A stretch of 64,000 nucleotides of DNA from JAWLHU01 sp041690255 (GCA_041690255.1 JAWLHU010000001.1:1-64000), one strand, 5' to 3'. Positions 48,776 through 57,768 are shown, counted from the stretch's first letter. Translations and numbers: made by a program. The notes: generated by a model not told the origin, from the letters alone.

Positions 48776-49873
48776 ATGCTGAGAAGAAATCTGCGACTCA
48801 TGCTGACCATAGCTGGTGCCCTGGGCGGGTTTAGCTTCACCTTTCTTGGACAGGACCAGGTAGTCGAACTTCTCTCGCTCTCTGACCACTGGGCAATCAC
48901 TCTCTTGATTCTCTCCGTTGGGAGTCTGATCGGTGGTCTGGCTGGCTTTCTGCTCTTTCCTTTCGTGACCTGGATTGAGGCACGCCTGGCTCGAACCGCT
49001 TTTCTCGACATTCTTCTTGGTGCAACCGGACTTATTCTTGGCCTTTTGATAGCGGCTCTGCTGGGCATGGTCTTGCGTGAGATTCCGCTATTTGGCGGGC
49101 TTCTGTCGGTTCTCTCTGCTGTGATATTTGGCTACTTGGGCATGACGGTCATGACCCGCCGGCGGGAAGAGGTGACCGAGGCGATCAGTTCACTCGGGCA
49201 TCGCGTCACCAAGCGGGAGCAGCCTGTAGCGGCACCGGTCATTCCGGAGTACAGTGGGGTTGTCGGCCCGAAGATCCTCGATACTTCGGTGATCATTGAC
49301 GGGCGAATTGCCGACATCGTAAAGGCGGGCTTTGTCGAGGGGCCGCTGGTGGTGCCGGGCTTCGTGCTGGAAGAGCTCCGCCACATTGCCGACTCGTCAG
49401 ACATGTTAAAGCGGAACCGTGGGCGGCGTGGACTCGACATTCTGAATCGCATTCAGAAGGAGATCGGTGTCGACGTTCGGATCTACGAGGGCGATGTGGA
49501 CGCCGTTGAGGTAGACTCCAAGTTGCTCAAACTCGCGAAGACGCTCCAGGGCAAGGTCGTGACTAACGACTTTAACCTGAACAAGGTGGCGGAACTCCAG
49601 GGCGTCATTGTCCTGAACATCAACGAACTGGCCAACGCCGTGAAGCCTGTGGTCCTGCCCGGCGAGGAGATGACCGTCCTGGTCGTGAAGGACGGCAAGG
49701 AGCCCGGTCAAGGCGTTGGTTACCTCGACGATGGCACCATGATTGTGGTTGATGGTGGTAAGCGGCACATGGGGGACACGATCGGTGTCCTGGTTACCTC
49801 TGTCCTTCAGACCGCTGCCGGCCGGATGATCTTCGCCAAACCGAAGGCGCAAATGGAGAGGGTGGCACCGTGA
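48776..49873 (+). CDS. PIN/TRAM-domain membrane protein (YacL family)
   Basis: A 365-residue protein with four N-terminal membrane spans (about residues 7-125), then a PIN nuclease-like domain (about 160-285) with acidic metal-site residues in LDTSVIIDGRIAD, EELRHIAD and VVTNDFNLNKVAE, and a C-terminal TRAM domain (about 290-350, KPVVLPGEEMTVLVVKDG) for RNA binding. It is probably a membrane-tethered ribonuclease or RNA-binding protein; in Bacillus the family is called YacL and is uncharacterised. The ATG at 48776 follows GGAGGTGA. Its stop overlaps the ispD start by 4 nt (GTGA). Confidence 0.93.
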   Translation: MLRRNLRLMLTIAGALGGFSFTFLGQDQVVELLSLSDHWAITLLILSVGSLIGGLAGFLLFPFVTWIEARLARTAFLDILLGATGLILGLLIAALLGMVLREIPLFGGLLSVLSAVIFGYLGMTVMTRRREEVTEAISSLGHRVTKREQPVAAPVIPEYSGVVGPKILDTSVIIDGRIADIVKAGFVEGPLVVPGFVLEELRHIADSSDMLKRNRGRRGLDILNRIQKEIGVDVRIYEGDVDAVEVDSKLLKLAKTLQGKVVTNDFNLNKVAELQGVIVLNINELANAVKPVVLPGEEMTVLVVKDGKEPGQGVGYLDDGTMIVVDGGKRHMGDTIGVLVTSVLQTAAGRMIFAKPKAQMERVAP

Positions 49874-50571
49874 GCGTAGACGTCGGTGGCGTTCGGGTAC
49901 CGGTGAGTGTCATCATCCCGGCGGCTGGCTCTGGCAAGCGGATGGGGGGAGGGACTGCCAAGCAGTTCCTCCCTCTCCGCGGCGAACCGGTGCTGGTTCG
50001 TACGGTGCGGCTCTTCAGCGAGTCACCCCTGGTTGACGAGATCGTGATTGCGGCTGGCGACCTGGAAGCGACACGGGCACTGGTCGGGTCGACTCCGAAG
50101 GTGGTGCATGTTGTCGCCGGTGGTTTGGAGCGCCAGGACTCAGTCTGGGCCGGTCTGAAGGCGGTGCACTCCCGCCCCCGTATTGTGGCGGTTCACGATG
50201 CAGCCAGGCCCCTGTTGCCCGCGGACGTGCTGGAGGGTGTGCTGAAGGCAGCTGCAGTCCACAGGGCGCAGGTCGTGGCGGTTCCGGTGAAGGACACGAT
50301 CAAGGTCATCGGCCCTGACGGCCAGGTAATTACTACGCCGGAGCGCTCCACCCTCTGGGCGGTGCAGACTCCTCAGGTCTTCTGGGTGGAGACGTTACTC
50401 GAGGCCTTTCGCCAGGCGAAGGCAGACGGTTTCACTGGCACGGATGACGCCTCTCTGGTAGAGCGAATCGGAGTACCCGTGAAGGTTTACACGGGCAGCC
50501 ATGAGAATATCAAGCTAACGACACCGGACGATTTCCGGGTGGCCGAGGCGATATTGGAAGGGCGGGCGTGA
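49870..50571 (+). CDS. ispD: 2-C-methyl-D-erythritol 4-phosphate cytidylyltransferase
   Basis: A 233-residue enzyme of the MEP isoprenoid pathway that joins CTP and methylerythritol 4-phosphate. It has the nucleotide-binding IIPAAGSGKRMGGGTAKQF loop near the N-terminus, VHDAARPLL, the KDTIK motif with active-site lysine, and TDDASLVE. The GTG at 49870 overlaps the upstream stop and has GGAGAGGG in front. The next gene, ispF, starts 3 nt after the stop. The neighbouring order ispD-ispF is the standard one. Confidence 0.97.
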   Translation: MSVDVGGVRVPVSVIIPAAGSGKRMGGGTAKQFLPLRGEPVLVRTVRLFSESPLVDEIVIAAGDLEATRALVGSTPKVVHVVAGGLERQDSVWAGLKAVHSRPRIVAVHDAARPLLPADVLEGVLKAAAVHRAQVVAVPVKDTIKVIGPDGQVITTPERSTLWAVQTPQVFWVETLLEAFRQAKADGFTGTDDASLVERIGVPVKVYTGSHENIKLTTPDDFRVAEAILEGRA

Positions 50572-50574
50572 CCC

Positions 50575-51054
50575 ATGTTAGTCGGCTTCGGGTACGATGT
50601 GCACCGGCTGGTTGAGGGTAGAAGGCTGATCCTCGGCGGGGTGGAGATCCCTCACACTCGGGGGCTTGACGGTCACTCCGATGCAGATGTGATCCTCCAT
50701 GCCCTTATGGATGCCCTCCTGGGTGCTGCCGGGCTGCGAGATATTGGCTACCACTTTCCACCTAGCGATCCGGCCCACAACGGAGCCGACTCGCTGAAGC
50801 TACTGTCCCATGTGGTCGACCTCCTGGAGAGCGAAGGCTTCCGCCCGGTCAACTGCGACATTACGCTACTGGCGGAGCGCCCGAAAATCGGCCCCTATGT
50901 GGAGCAGATGCGTGAACGGATTAGCACCACCCTCGGTCTCATTCCCCGCCGGGTCGGGATCAAGGCGACCACCAACGAGAAGTTGGGCTTTATCGGGGAC
51001 GAGGAGGGCATGGCTGCCTACGCCGTTGCGCTCATCCGGGAGATAAACGGCTAG
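50575..51054 (+). CDS. ispF: 2-C-methyl-D-erythritol 2,4-cyclodiphosphate synthase
   Basis: A 159-residue trimeric zinc enzyme that forms the cyclic diphosphate of the MEP pathway. It starts with GFGYDVHRLVEG (metal ligands D8-x-H10) and has HSDADVILHALMDALLGAAG with the third zinc histidine, GLRDIGYHFP, and the C-terminal KATTNEKLGFIGDEEGMAAYA. Length is exactly the family norm. It closes the PIN/TRAM-ispD-ispF unit. In Bacillus gltX follows here; it is absent from this window. Confidence 0.97.
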   Translation: MLVGFGYDVHRLVEGRRLILGGVEIPHTRGLDGHSDADVILHALMDALLGAAGLRDIGYHFPPSDPAHNGADSLKLLSHVVDLLESEGFRPVNCDITLLAERPKIGPYVEQMRERISTTLGLIPRRVGIKATTNEKLGFIGDEEGMAAYAVALIREING

Positions 51055-51076
51055 CTGGAAGTGGGCCTTCCGGATC

Positions 51077-51105
51077 TTGACAGCCCCTTTCTGGACGCTT
51101 ATAAT
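51077..51105 (+). promoter_or_regulatory. Promoter of the cysE-cysS T-box operon
   Basis: Consensus TTGACA (51077-51082), a 17-nt spacer and TATAAT (51100-51105). The predicted start is near 51112. Confidence 0.9.
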
Positions 51106-51111
51106 GAAACA

Positions 51112-51396
51112 CAGTCGTTGAAAAATGCGTTGAACGGGAGAAGTACCTGCGGAAGACCGCCCAGAGAGCCGCCGCCCAGGCTGAAAGCGGAGGCCGGAGG
51201 AACGCAGCGAACATGCGCCCGGGAGCAGGGGTCCGAACAGTGGCGTTCGCCACTGCTAGGCGCCCACGGAAGGCCACCGTTACGGGGCACAGGGTGTGTT
51301 CGCACCCGGAGAGTGGAGCGCTTCTCAGGCGCTCAATCAGAGTGGAACCGCGGGCATGTACGCCCGTCTCTGGCCTTGGCCAGGGACGGGTTTTTT
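51112..51396 (+). promoter_or_regulatory. T-box riboswitch (cysteine tRNA)
   Basis: The leader of about 285 nt ends in the T-box signature GAGTGGAACCGCGGG (51339-51353) and an intrinsic terminator (CCCGTC/GACGGG with inner CTGGCC/GGCCAG, 51363-51390, then six T). The Stem I region shows AGTA (51145-51148), AGAGAG (51166-51171) and GCTGAAAGC (51180-51188). A TGC at 51214-51216, in GCGAACATGCGC, is a likely cysteine specifier, though ATG and CAT overlap it. Uncharged tRNA-Cys would bind and allow read-through into cysE-cysS. Confidence 0.92.
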
Positions 51397-51468
51397 GCGT
51401 GCGTCTGGGGGCTTGCGATGCCGCCAGGCTCCGTCCCCGTCCGCACTTGAACGAAGGGAGGGAGAGGC

Positions 51469-52158
51469 GTGTTTGACCAGATACGGCGGGATATTCGTGT
51501 CATCTTCGACCGGGACCCGGCAGCGCGCAGTGTGTGGGAGGTGCTGCTCTGTTACCCTGGACTGAAGGCGATCTGGTTTCACAGGGTGGCACACTGGTTG
51601 TGGAAACGCAATTTCAAGCTTCTGGCCCGGGTCATCTCCCAGCTCTCCCGCTTCTTCACCCAGATTGAGATCCATCCGGGGGCGACGATCGGCCAGGGGG
51701 TATTCATAGATCACGGAAGCGGTGTGGTGATCGGAGAGACGGCAGAGATTCACGACAACGTCACGATCTACCAGGGGGTCACCCTGGGTGGCACCGGCAA
51801 GGAGAAGGGGAAGCGGCATCCGACGATCCTGAGCCATACTGTCATAGGGAATGGCGCCCGCATTCTCGGATCCTTTACAGTGGGGCCGAACAGTCGCATT
51901 GGTGCCGGTGCAGTCGTCCTAAGAGAGGTACCGTCCGACGCTACCGTGGTAGGGAACCCGGGCCGGGTGGTCATGAAGAACGGCCAACGGCTTGATCAAC
52001 TGGATCACATCCACATGCCCGATCCGATCGCCAACATGTTTGATCAGATGCAGCGGCAGATTGACAAGCTCACCCGGCGCCTGGAGCACCTGGAGCATGA
52101 GAATCGCACGCTGCGCAAGTCACAGGAGGCTCTCACCCATGACCATTCGCATCTTTAA
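51469..52158 (+). CDS. cysE: Serine O-acetyltransferase
   Basis: A 229-residue enzyme for the first step of cysteine synthesis. An N-terminal helical region (about 1-60) is followed by a left-handed beta-helix of hexapeptide repeats (IHPGATIGQGVFIDHG, VVIGETAEIHDNVTIYQGV, GNGARILGSF). Catalytic His and Asp lie in FIDHGSGVVIGE. The C-terminal 50 residues form a coiled coil with a His-rich tail (HDHSHL) not found in short Firmicute CysE. The GTG at 51469 follows GGGAGGGAGAGG. It overlaps cysS by 20 nt and is controlled by the T-box. Confidence 0.96.
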   Translation: MFDQIRRDIRVIFDRDPAARSVWEVLLCYPGLKAIWFHRVAHWLWKRNFKLLARVISQLSRFFTQIEIHPGATIGQGVFIDHGSGVVIGETAEIHDNVTIYQGVTLGGTGKEKGKRHPTILSHTVIGNGARILGSFTVGPNSRIGAGAVVLREVPSDATVVGNPGRVVMKNGQRLDQLDHIHMPDPIANMFDQMQRQIDKLTRRLEHLEHENRTLRKSQEALTHDHSHL

Positions 52159-53554
52159 CGACCTGACCCAACGGAAGGAAGCCTTCGTGCCGGTAGTGCC
52201 TGGCAGAGTGCGGTTCTACAACTGCGGACCCACGGTCTATGACTACTTTCATATCGGCAATGCCCGCAACTTCGTGGTCGCGGATGCACTTCGCCGTTAT
52301 CTGGAGTACCGCGGGTATGACGTTACCTTCGTACAGAACTTCACCGATATCGATGACCGCATGATCAAGCGCTCCAATGATCGGGGGATCACCGTACAGG
52401 AACTGGCCGATGAGATGATCCAGGCCTATTATGCGGATGTGGCCGCCCTGGGCGTCCGTAAGGCTGATGTTCATCCGCGGGCGACCCAACTGATCGAGGA
52501 CCAGATTGCCATGATTCAGGAGCTGATCGATAAGGGGCATGCATACGCCGTTCCCGGTGGCGATGTCTACTTCCGAGTCACCTCCAAGGAGGACTACGGC
52601 AAGCTCTCTCACAAGAACCTGGATGACCTGGTCGCCGGCGCCTCCGAGCGGGTCGACCCGGACGACCGGAAAGAGCACCCGTTCGACTTCGCTCTCTGGA
52701 AGGGGCAAAAGCCGGGTGAACCCGCCTGGGATGCACCCTGGGGTGCCGGGCGTCCCGGGTGGCACATTGAGTGCTCGGCCATGGCCCGCAAGTACCTTGG
52801 TGACACGATCGACATACACTCCGGCGGGGAGGACCTGAACTTCCCGCATCATGAGAATGAGATCGCTCAGTCTGAGTGCGTTACAGGGGAGCCCTTCGCC
52901 AACTACTGGGTCCACAACGCCCATCTCATGATCGATGGCGAGAAGATGTCGAAGTCTCGGGGCAACTTCTTCACGGTGCGTGATATCCTCAAGCATTTCG
53001 ATGGTGAGGTTGTTCGTATGTTCCTCCTCTCCGCCCACTACCGCACGCAGCTCAACTTCAACGATGAACTCGTAGAGGGGACGAAGCGGAGCCTGGACCG
53101 GCTCTATAATACCGTGGGCAACCTGGAGCATCTGGCGAAGGTTGCGATCAACCTGCACATGACGCCCGACGAGGCGGAGGCGCTGGGTGACCTCTCCAAG
53201 GCCCGCCAGCGTTTCGTAGAGGCGATGGATGATGACTTCAACACGGCCGAAGCGATCGCCGTGATCTTCGACCTGTCTCGCGAGTTGAACAGCCGCCTGG
53301 GGGCCTCATCCTCGAAGGAGTTGATCGAGTCGAGCCTTGGCCTGCTGAAGGAGCTGGCCGGGGTGCTGGGCCTCCTGACGAAGGAGAGTGAGGCGCAAGA
53401 TCTGGATGCCGAGGTCGAAGCGTTGATTGAGGCGCGGCAGGCCGCTCGGAAGGCGAAGAACTGGGCAGAGTCGGACCGGATTCGCGATCAGTTAAAGGCC
53501 ATGGGGATTGTGCTTGAGGATACCCCACAGGGAGTGCGGTGGAAGCGGGTATGA
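52139..53554 (+). CDS. cysS: Cysteinyl-tRNA synthetase
   Basis: A 471-residue class I synthetase. Signatures are the zinc-binding YNCGPTVYDY, the HIGNARN form of the HIGH motif, the zinc histidine region PGWHIECSAMARKYLG, GGEDLNFPHHENEIAQ, and KMSKSRGN. The C-terminal anticodon-binding helical domain is complete. The ATG at 52139 lies inside cysE with AGGAGG at 52123-52128. mrnC overlaps the end (ATGA). The shared T-box control senses charging of its own product tRNA. Confidence 0.98.
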   Translation: MTIRIFNDLTQRKEAFVPVVPGRVRFYNCGPTVYDYFHIGNARNFVVADALRRYLEYRGYDVTFVQNFTDIDDRMIKRSNDRGITVQELADEMIQAYYADVAALGVRKADVHPRATQLIEDQIAMIQELIDKGHAYAVPGGDVYFRVTSKEDYGKLSHKNLDDLVAGASERVDPDDRKEHPFDFALWKGQKPGEPAWDAPWGAGRPGWHIECSAMARKYLGDTIDIHSGGEDLNFPHHENEIAQSECVTGEPFANYWVHNAHLMIDGEKMSKSRGNFFTVRDILKHFDGEVVRMFLLSAHYRTQLNFNDELVEGTKRSLDRLYNTVGNLEHLAKVAINLHMTPDEAEALGDLSKARQRFVEAMDDDFNTAEAIAVIFDLSRELNSRLGASSSKELIESSLGLLKELAGVLGLLTKESEAQDLDAEVEALIEARQAARKAKNWAESDRIRDQLKAMGIVLEDTPQGVRWKRV

Positions 53555-53943
53555 GAATGGAGAATCCGCTGCTCCTCCCGCCACTCAGTCTGGCCTACCT
53601 GGGGGATTCGGTCTACGAAGCCTTTGTGCGGGAACGCGTGCTGGAGCGGGGTCTCGTGAAGGTGAATGATCTGCACAAGGCGAGCATGAAGTACGTGCGC
53701 GCCACCGCCCAGGCGGCGATTCTGACGGCTCTCCTGCCCATGCTGACCGAGCAGGAGCAGGACGTTGTCCGCCGGGGCCGGAACGCTAAAGGGCATGCGG
53801 CCCCCAGGTCGGCAGAAGCAGCAGATTACGCCGCCTCGACCGGGTTTGAAGCACTGATCGGTTACCTGCACCTGGCCGGTCGGTCTGAGCGTCTGAGTGA
53901 GGTGCTTGAGGCGGCAGCACAACAGGTGGAGCAGTCAGAGTAA
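53551..53943 (+). CDS. mrnC: Mini-ribonuclease 3
   Basis: A 130-residue RNase III-like endonuclease lacking the double-stranded RNA-binding domain. It matures 23S rRNA in Bacillus. The RNase III core shows LAYLGDSVYE with catalytic Asp/Glu, the KVNDLHKASMKYVRA helix and the second acidic motif GFEALIGYLHLAG. The ATG at 53551 overlaps the cysS stop; an in-frame GTG at 53539 is less likely. It ends at a terminator, so the T-box operon is cysE-cysS-mrnC. Confidence 0.95.
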   Translation: MRMENPLLLPPLSLAYLGDSVYEAFVRERVLERGLVKVNDLHKASMKYVRATAQAAILTALLPMLTEQEQDVVRRGRNAKGHAAPRSAEAADYAASTGFEALIGYLHLAGRSERLSEVLEAAAQQVEQSE

Positions 53944-53950
53944 GAAAGAC

Positions 53951-53980
53951 GGGCAGCGTCCTCGGACCGCTGCCCTTGCC
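53951..53980 (+). terminator. Terminator of the cysE-cysS-mrnC operon
   Basis: A GGGCAGC/GCTGCCC stem with an inner GTCC/GGAC extension (53951-53975), then TTGCC. The T-run is weak. Confidence 0.65.
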
Positions 53981-54072
53981 TGTTCGTCCAAGGTCGCAAC
54001 TCAGAAGCAGGGGGCGGCAACCTTGGGGCGAATCTTACCAGCAGCGAATTTCTGCGCGGCGGGGGTTATCAC

Positions 54073-54924
54073 ATGAACATTGAACAGCAGTACCTGCAAC
54101 TCTGCCAGGAGATCCTGGAGGAGAACGAGCAGGAGATTCAGGCCGGCCTCTGGACGAAGGATCGGACTGGCACCGGGACCGTGGGGGTCTTCGGCCGCAT
54201 GCTCAAGCATGACCTCGCCCTGGGCTTTCCGGCGCTGACCACGAAGAAGCTGTTCTTCAACATGGTCAAGGTCGAGTTGCTCTGGTTCCTGGCGGGGCGA
54301 ACCGATCTGGAGTACCTGCACAAGCACAAGTGCCATATCTGGGACAAGGACGCCCTTCGATTCGGCGGCAAGCTCGGCCCGATCTACGGCAAGCAGTGGC
54401 GGGCTTGGGAGGGGGCGAACGGCAAGACTTACGACCAGATTGCCTGGGTGGTGGAGGAGATCCGTAAGATCGCCGAAGCACCCGATCAGCCTCAGCCCAC
54501 GGCCCGGCGGCTCATGGTCAGCCCCTGGAACGTGGCCGAGCTGGAGGAGATGGCCCTTCCGCCCTGCCACGGGCCGTTTCAGTTCCAGGTGAGGAACGGC
54601 AGGTTAAACCTGGCCATGTGGCAGCGCAGCGCGGATCTGTTCTTGGGGGTCCCCTTTAATATTGCCAGCTACGCCCTTCTCATGGAGATGGTCGCCCACG
54701 TGACCGGTCTGCAGGCCGGCGTTTACACCCACTACCTGAACGATGTGCATATCTACCGGAACCTGGTCGACCAGGTTCGCGAGCAGCTAACCCGGGAACC
54801 CTATCCCTTGCCCAAGCTCTGGTTGAACCCGGAGGTGAAGTCGATCTTTGACTTCGGCATGGATGATATCAAGCTGATGGACTACGAGTCGCATCCGCCC
54901 ATTCGGGGAGAGATGTCCTCATGA
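54073..54924 (+). CDS. thyA: Thymidylate synthase
   Basis: A 283-residue folate-dependent enzyme converting dUMP to dTMP. The folate- and phosphate-binding KDRTGTGTVGVFG loop is near residue 30, WFLAGRTDLEYLH follows, and the catalytic cysteine is in ALPPCHGPFQFQV near residue 167. RSADLFLGVPFNIASYALL and YLNDVHIY complete the dUMP site. The ATG at 54073 follows a G-rich site. The stop overlaps folA by 4 nt, the usual thyA-folA pairing. This pair is not part of the Bacillus cysS-rlmB-sigH block and looks inserted. Confidence 0.97.
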   Translation: MNIEQQYLQLCQEILEENEQEIQAGLWTKDRTGTGTVGVFGRMLKHDLALGFPALTTKKLFFNMVKVELLWFLAGRTDLEYLHKHKCHIWDKDALRFGGKLGPIYGKQWRAWEGANGKTYDQIAWVVEEIRKIAEAPDQPQPTARRLMVSPWNVAELEEMALPPCHGPFQFQVRNGRLNLAMWQRSADLFLGVPFNIASYALLMEMVAHVTGLQAGVYTHYLNDVHIYRNLVDQVREQLTREPYPLPKLWLNPEVKSIFDFGMDDIKLMDYESHPPIRGEMSS

Positions 54925-55400
54925 TCACCCTGGTAGCCGCCATGGGGCAGGATCGGGTCATCGGGAAGGACGGCAAGATGCCCTGGCACCTGCCGGCCGA
55001 ACTGAAGCACTTCCGGCGGGTCACCAGGGGCCAGGTTGTCGTCATGGGGCGAAAGACGTTCGAATCGATCGGTGAGCCCTTGAAGGGTCGTACCAATGTC
55101 ATCATCACCCGGAATGGTTCGTATAAAGCGCCGGGTTGCGAAGTCGTCCACTCGGTGGATGAGGTCGTGCACGATCCGCGGCCCATCTACATTATCGGCG
55201 GGGCGGAGTTGTACCGTGAGTTCCTGTCACATGCCGATCGAATGATCCTGACCCGGATTCACCATGGATTTGACGGGGACACCTTCTTCCCTGAGTGGAA
55301 CCCGGCGGAGTGGCAGTTGACCGCCGCGGAAGAGCACACCAGAGACGAGCGGAACGCCTACGACTTCACCATTGAGACCTACCAGAGAAACCGCACATAG
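54921..55400 (+). CDS. folA: Dihydrofolate reductase
   Basis: A 159-residue reductase that regenerates tetrahydrofolate for ThyA. It has the N-terminal VAAMGQDRVIGKDGKMPWHLP with the active-site acidic position region, the NADPH-binding VVMGRKTFESIG, and YIIGGAELYREFL near residue 95. Length is normal. It starts at the ATG overlapping the thyA stop (ATGA), so the two are translationally coupled. RlmB follows after 47 nt. Confidence 0.97.
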   Translation: MITLVAAMGQDRVIGKDGKMPWHLPAELKHFRRVTRGQVVVMGRKTFESIGEPLKGRTNVIITRNGSYKAPGCEVVHSVDEVVHDPRPIYIIGGAELYREFLSHADRMILTRIHHGFDGDTFFPEWNPAEWQLTAAEEHTRDERNAYDFTIETYQRNRT

Positions 55401-55447
55401 CGGCCTGCGTCAGCGGGAAGACTTGTGCCTAAAGGAGTTTGAACCCA

Positions 55448-56194
55448 GTGTCTGGACAGATCGAGGGACGGCAGCCGGTGCTCGAAGCGTTGCGAGCCGG
55501 ACGGGAGATCAACAAGTTGCTGGTGGCGAAGGGCGCCCGGGAAGGATCGATCCGTGAGGTGGTGGCGGTGGCCCGCCAGGCGGGTGTGATCATTCAGGAG
55601 GTGGACCGGGAGCGGCTTGACGCCCTCGCTGAGGGGCGGAACCACCAGGGTGTGATCGCCATGGCAGCGGCGCACCGTTACTACGATCTCGATGAGATCC
55701 TGGAGGGGGCGCAGGCCTCCGGGCAGGACCCGCTGATCCTTGTCCTCGATGGGATCGAAGATCCCCAGAACCTGGGCTCGCTCCTTCGCACCGCCGATGC
55801 TGCCGGTGCTCACGGGGTAGTAATCCCGGAGAGACGGGCGGTCGGTCTGACCGAGACGGTCGCCAAGGTGTCGGCTGGTGCCATGGAGTACGTGCCCGTC
55901 GCTCGCGTGACCAACATCGCCCGGACCCTGGATGAGCTCAAGGAGAAGGGCTTCTGGGTGGTCGGAACCCATCAGGATGCCAAGGAGCTTTACCATGAGG
56001 CGAAGCTGACCGGGCCCCTGGCGGTGGTGATTGGGAGTGAGGGCAAGGGGATGGGCCGGTTGGTTGCGGAGAAGTGTGACTTCACCGTGCGACTGCCCAT
56101 GCTTGGGCACGTCACCTCGCTGAACGCCGCCGTGGCGGGCGCGATTCTCATCTACGAGATTCGCCGGCAGCGGGATCTCGCTAGCCGGAAGTAG
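55448..56194 (+). CDS. rlmB: 23S rRNA 2'-O-methyltransferase, RlmB/TrmH family
   Basis: A 248-residue SPOUT methyltransferase. An N-terminal L30e-like RNA-binding domain (IEGRQPVLEALRAGREINKLLVAKG) is followed by the knotted domain with motif 1 LDGIEDPQNLGSLLRTADAAG, motif 2 VVIGSEGKGMGRLV, and motif 3 LPMLGHVTSLNAAVAGAILIYE. GTG 55448 is preferred over TTG 55439 because AAAGGAG at 55431-55437 is too close to the latter. In Bacillus this gene (YacO) lies between mrnC and yacP-sigH. Here thyA-folA precede it, and yacP (NYN domain) is missing. Confidence 0.93.
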   Translation: MSGQIEGRQPVLEALRAGREINKLLVAKGAREGSIREVVAVARQAGVIIQEVDRERLDALAEGRNHQGVIAMAAAHRYYDLDEILEGAQASGQDPLILVLDGIEDPQNLGSLLRTADAAGAHGVVIPERRAVGLTETVAKVSAGAMEYVPVARVTNIARTLDELKEKGFWVVGTHQDAKELYHEAKLTGPLAVVIGSEGKGMGRLVAEKCDFTVRLPMLGHVTSLNAAVAGAILIYEIRRQRDLASRK

Positions 56195-56235
56195 CGCTGG
56201 ACCATGGCGGCACCTCACAGGGAGGCTGGCCGTTC

Positions 56236-57726
56236 ATGTCATCGCCGCGCACGATTCTGATTCGTGGACTCACGCTGGGGGTTCTCGCGGCGCTCTTGGT
56301 CGCGGGAGCCCTCATTGGCTACGTGCTCTGGTACACCCATACCGATAAGCTGCTCCCGGGCATACGGATCGGCGAGCAGTCGGTGGGGGGATTGGGACCG
56401 CGCGAGGCCGTCCGGCGCCTCGCCGGTGGAGGGGTGATTCAGCGCCCGCCCATACAAGTCGGCGGGACGGGGGCCGCTGGAGGGCAACCGGTGGAGGCAT
56501 CGGCCGGTCAGGGGCCCACTGTCGGGCGACCCGGCACCACCTCAGGGCCGCCCGCTCTGGAACTGCGGGTGGATGGTAAGCGTTGGTTGCTTGATCGGAC
56601 GGAGGTAGGGCCGGCACCGGACTGGAATGGGGCGGTCCGTCAGGCGGAGACCATTGGACGAGAGGGCTCGGTGTTGGAGAAGGTGCGTGCCTACCTGACT
56701 GGGTTGGTCCACGGCCACCGGGTACCAGTGCCGGCGGTCGTGCCGGATGAGCCAATAAGATCACGGCTGGAGGAGATCGCCCGTGAGATCCGTCGCGACC
56801 CGGTGAATGCTACCTACGACTTCCAGACCGATACCCTGACGCCGGAGGCAGATGGTCTCGAGTTGGATGTGGAGGCGAGTTCAGCCGTGGTGCGCAGGGC
56901 GCTCCTACTGGAGCAGTCGAGTGCGGAGCTTGTGGTTCGTCCGGTGACGGCCCGGGTGCGGCGAGAGGACCTGGCTAGTGTGCGGCAGTATCAGGTCGCC
57001 CGGTTCACCACACCGATCCTGGCGGCGGACCCGGGACGAGTTCACAACATTGCCATGGCGGTCAAGAAGATCAGTGGGGTAATACTCAAGCCGGGTGAGA
57101 CCTTCTCCTTCAATGACCGAGTTGGACCCCGCGACAAGGAGAACGGGTGGGCGCAGGCCAAGGAACTCTACCAGGGTGAATTCGTACTGGGATACGGTGG
57201 CGGGATCTGCCAGGTTTCCTCCACACTTTACAACTCCGTCCTGCTGGCGGGCTTGGAGGTGACGGAGCGGTACCACCACGATCGCCCGCTCTCGTATGTG
57301 CGCCCGGGACGTGACGCGACAGTTGCCTGGAAAGTCCTGGACTTCCGCTTCCGGAACAGCGCCAGCCACCCGGTTCTTCTGGGTGCACGGATTCTGCCCG
57401 GACAACCCCAGCACATTGAAGTGACCGTATATGCTCAGCAACCGCCTGCTGGATTGCGCGTCTCTCTTGAGGAGTCCGATGTGCACTACATTCCGGCTCC
57501 CCTTGTGGAGGTCATGGATGCGACCCTTCCTGCCGGCAAACGGATCGTGGTCGACGAGGGACACTACGGGATTGAGATCAAGATCTACCGGATCTTTGGT
57601 GAGGGAGCGCAACAGCGTCGGGAACTCGTGTCGCACGACCGTTATCATCCGAAACCTGGTAAGGTCCGGGTCGGGGCTGGCAACGCACCAGGCAGCCCCC
57701 AACTGATCGATCCTGGACTCCAGTAG
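56236..57726 (+). CDS. VanW family membrane-anchored protein
   Basis: A 496-residue protein with an N-terminal membrane anchor (about residues 8-30), a putative peptidoglycan-binding region (about 40-255, including a low-complexity Gly/Pro/Gln stretch at 65-105), and a C-terminal VanW domain (about 265-440; FSFNDRVGPRDKENGWAQAKE, YGGGICQVSSTLYNSVLLAGL, YHHDRPLSYVRPGRDATV). VanW accompanies some vancomycin-resistance clusters but is widespread and not a resistance marker by itself. The role is unknown, probably at the cell wall or in germination. The ATG at 56236 follows GGGAGG. A strong terminator follows. Confidence 0.9.
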   Translation: MSSPRTILIRGLTLGVLAALLVAGALIGYVLWYTHTDKLLPGIRIGEQSVGGLGPREAVRRLAGGGVIQRPPIQVGGTGAAGGQPVEASAGQGPTVGRPGTTSGPPALELRVDGKRWLLDRTEVGPAPDWNGAVRQAETIGREGSVLEKVRAYLTGLVHGHRVPVPAVVPDEPIRSRLEEIAREIRRDPVNATYDFQTDTLTPEADGLELDVEASSAVVRRALLLEQSSAELVVRPVTARVRREDLASVRQYQVARFTTPILAADPGRVHNIAMAVKKISGVILKPGETFSFNDRVGPRDKENGWAQAKELYQGEFVLGYGGGICQVSSTLYNSVLLAGLEVTERYHHDRPLSYVRPGRDATVAWKVLDFRFRNSASHPVLLGARILPGQPQHIEVTVYAQQPPAGLRVSLEESDVHYIPAPLVEVMDATLPAGKRIVVDEGHYGIEIKIYRIFGEGAQQRRELVSHDRYHPKPGKVRVGAGNAPGSPQLIDPGLQ

Positions 57727-57742
57727 AAGGGAATAAAAGCAA

Positions 57743-57768
57743 CCCCCCAGCTACGCTGGGGGGCATTT
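57743..57768 (+). terminator. Terminator of the VanW gene
   Basis: A perfect 9-bp stem, CCCCCCAGC (57743-57751) with GCTGGGGGG (57755-57763), loop TAC, then CATTTC. Confidence 0.85.

Noticed and set aside
56236..57726. Vancomycin resistance gene
   Set aside because: VanW-domain proteins are widespread and no vanHAX genes are nearby, so no resistance is claimed.
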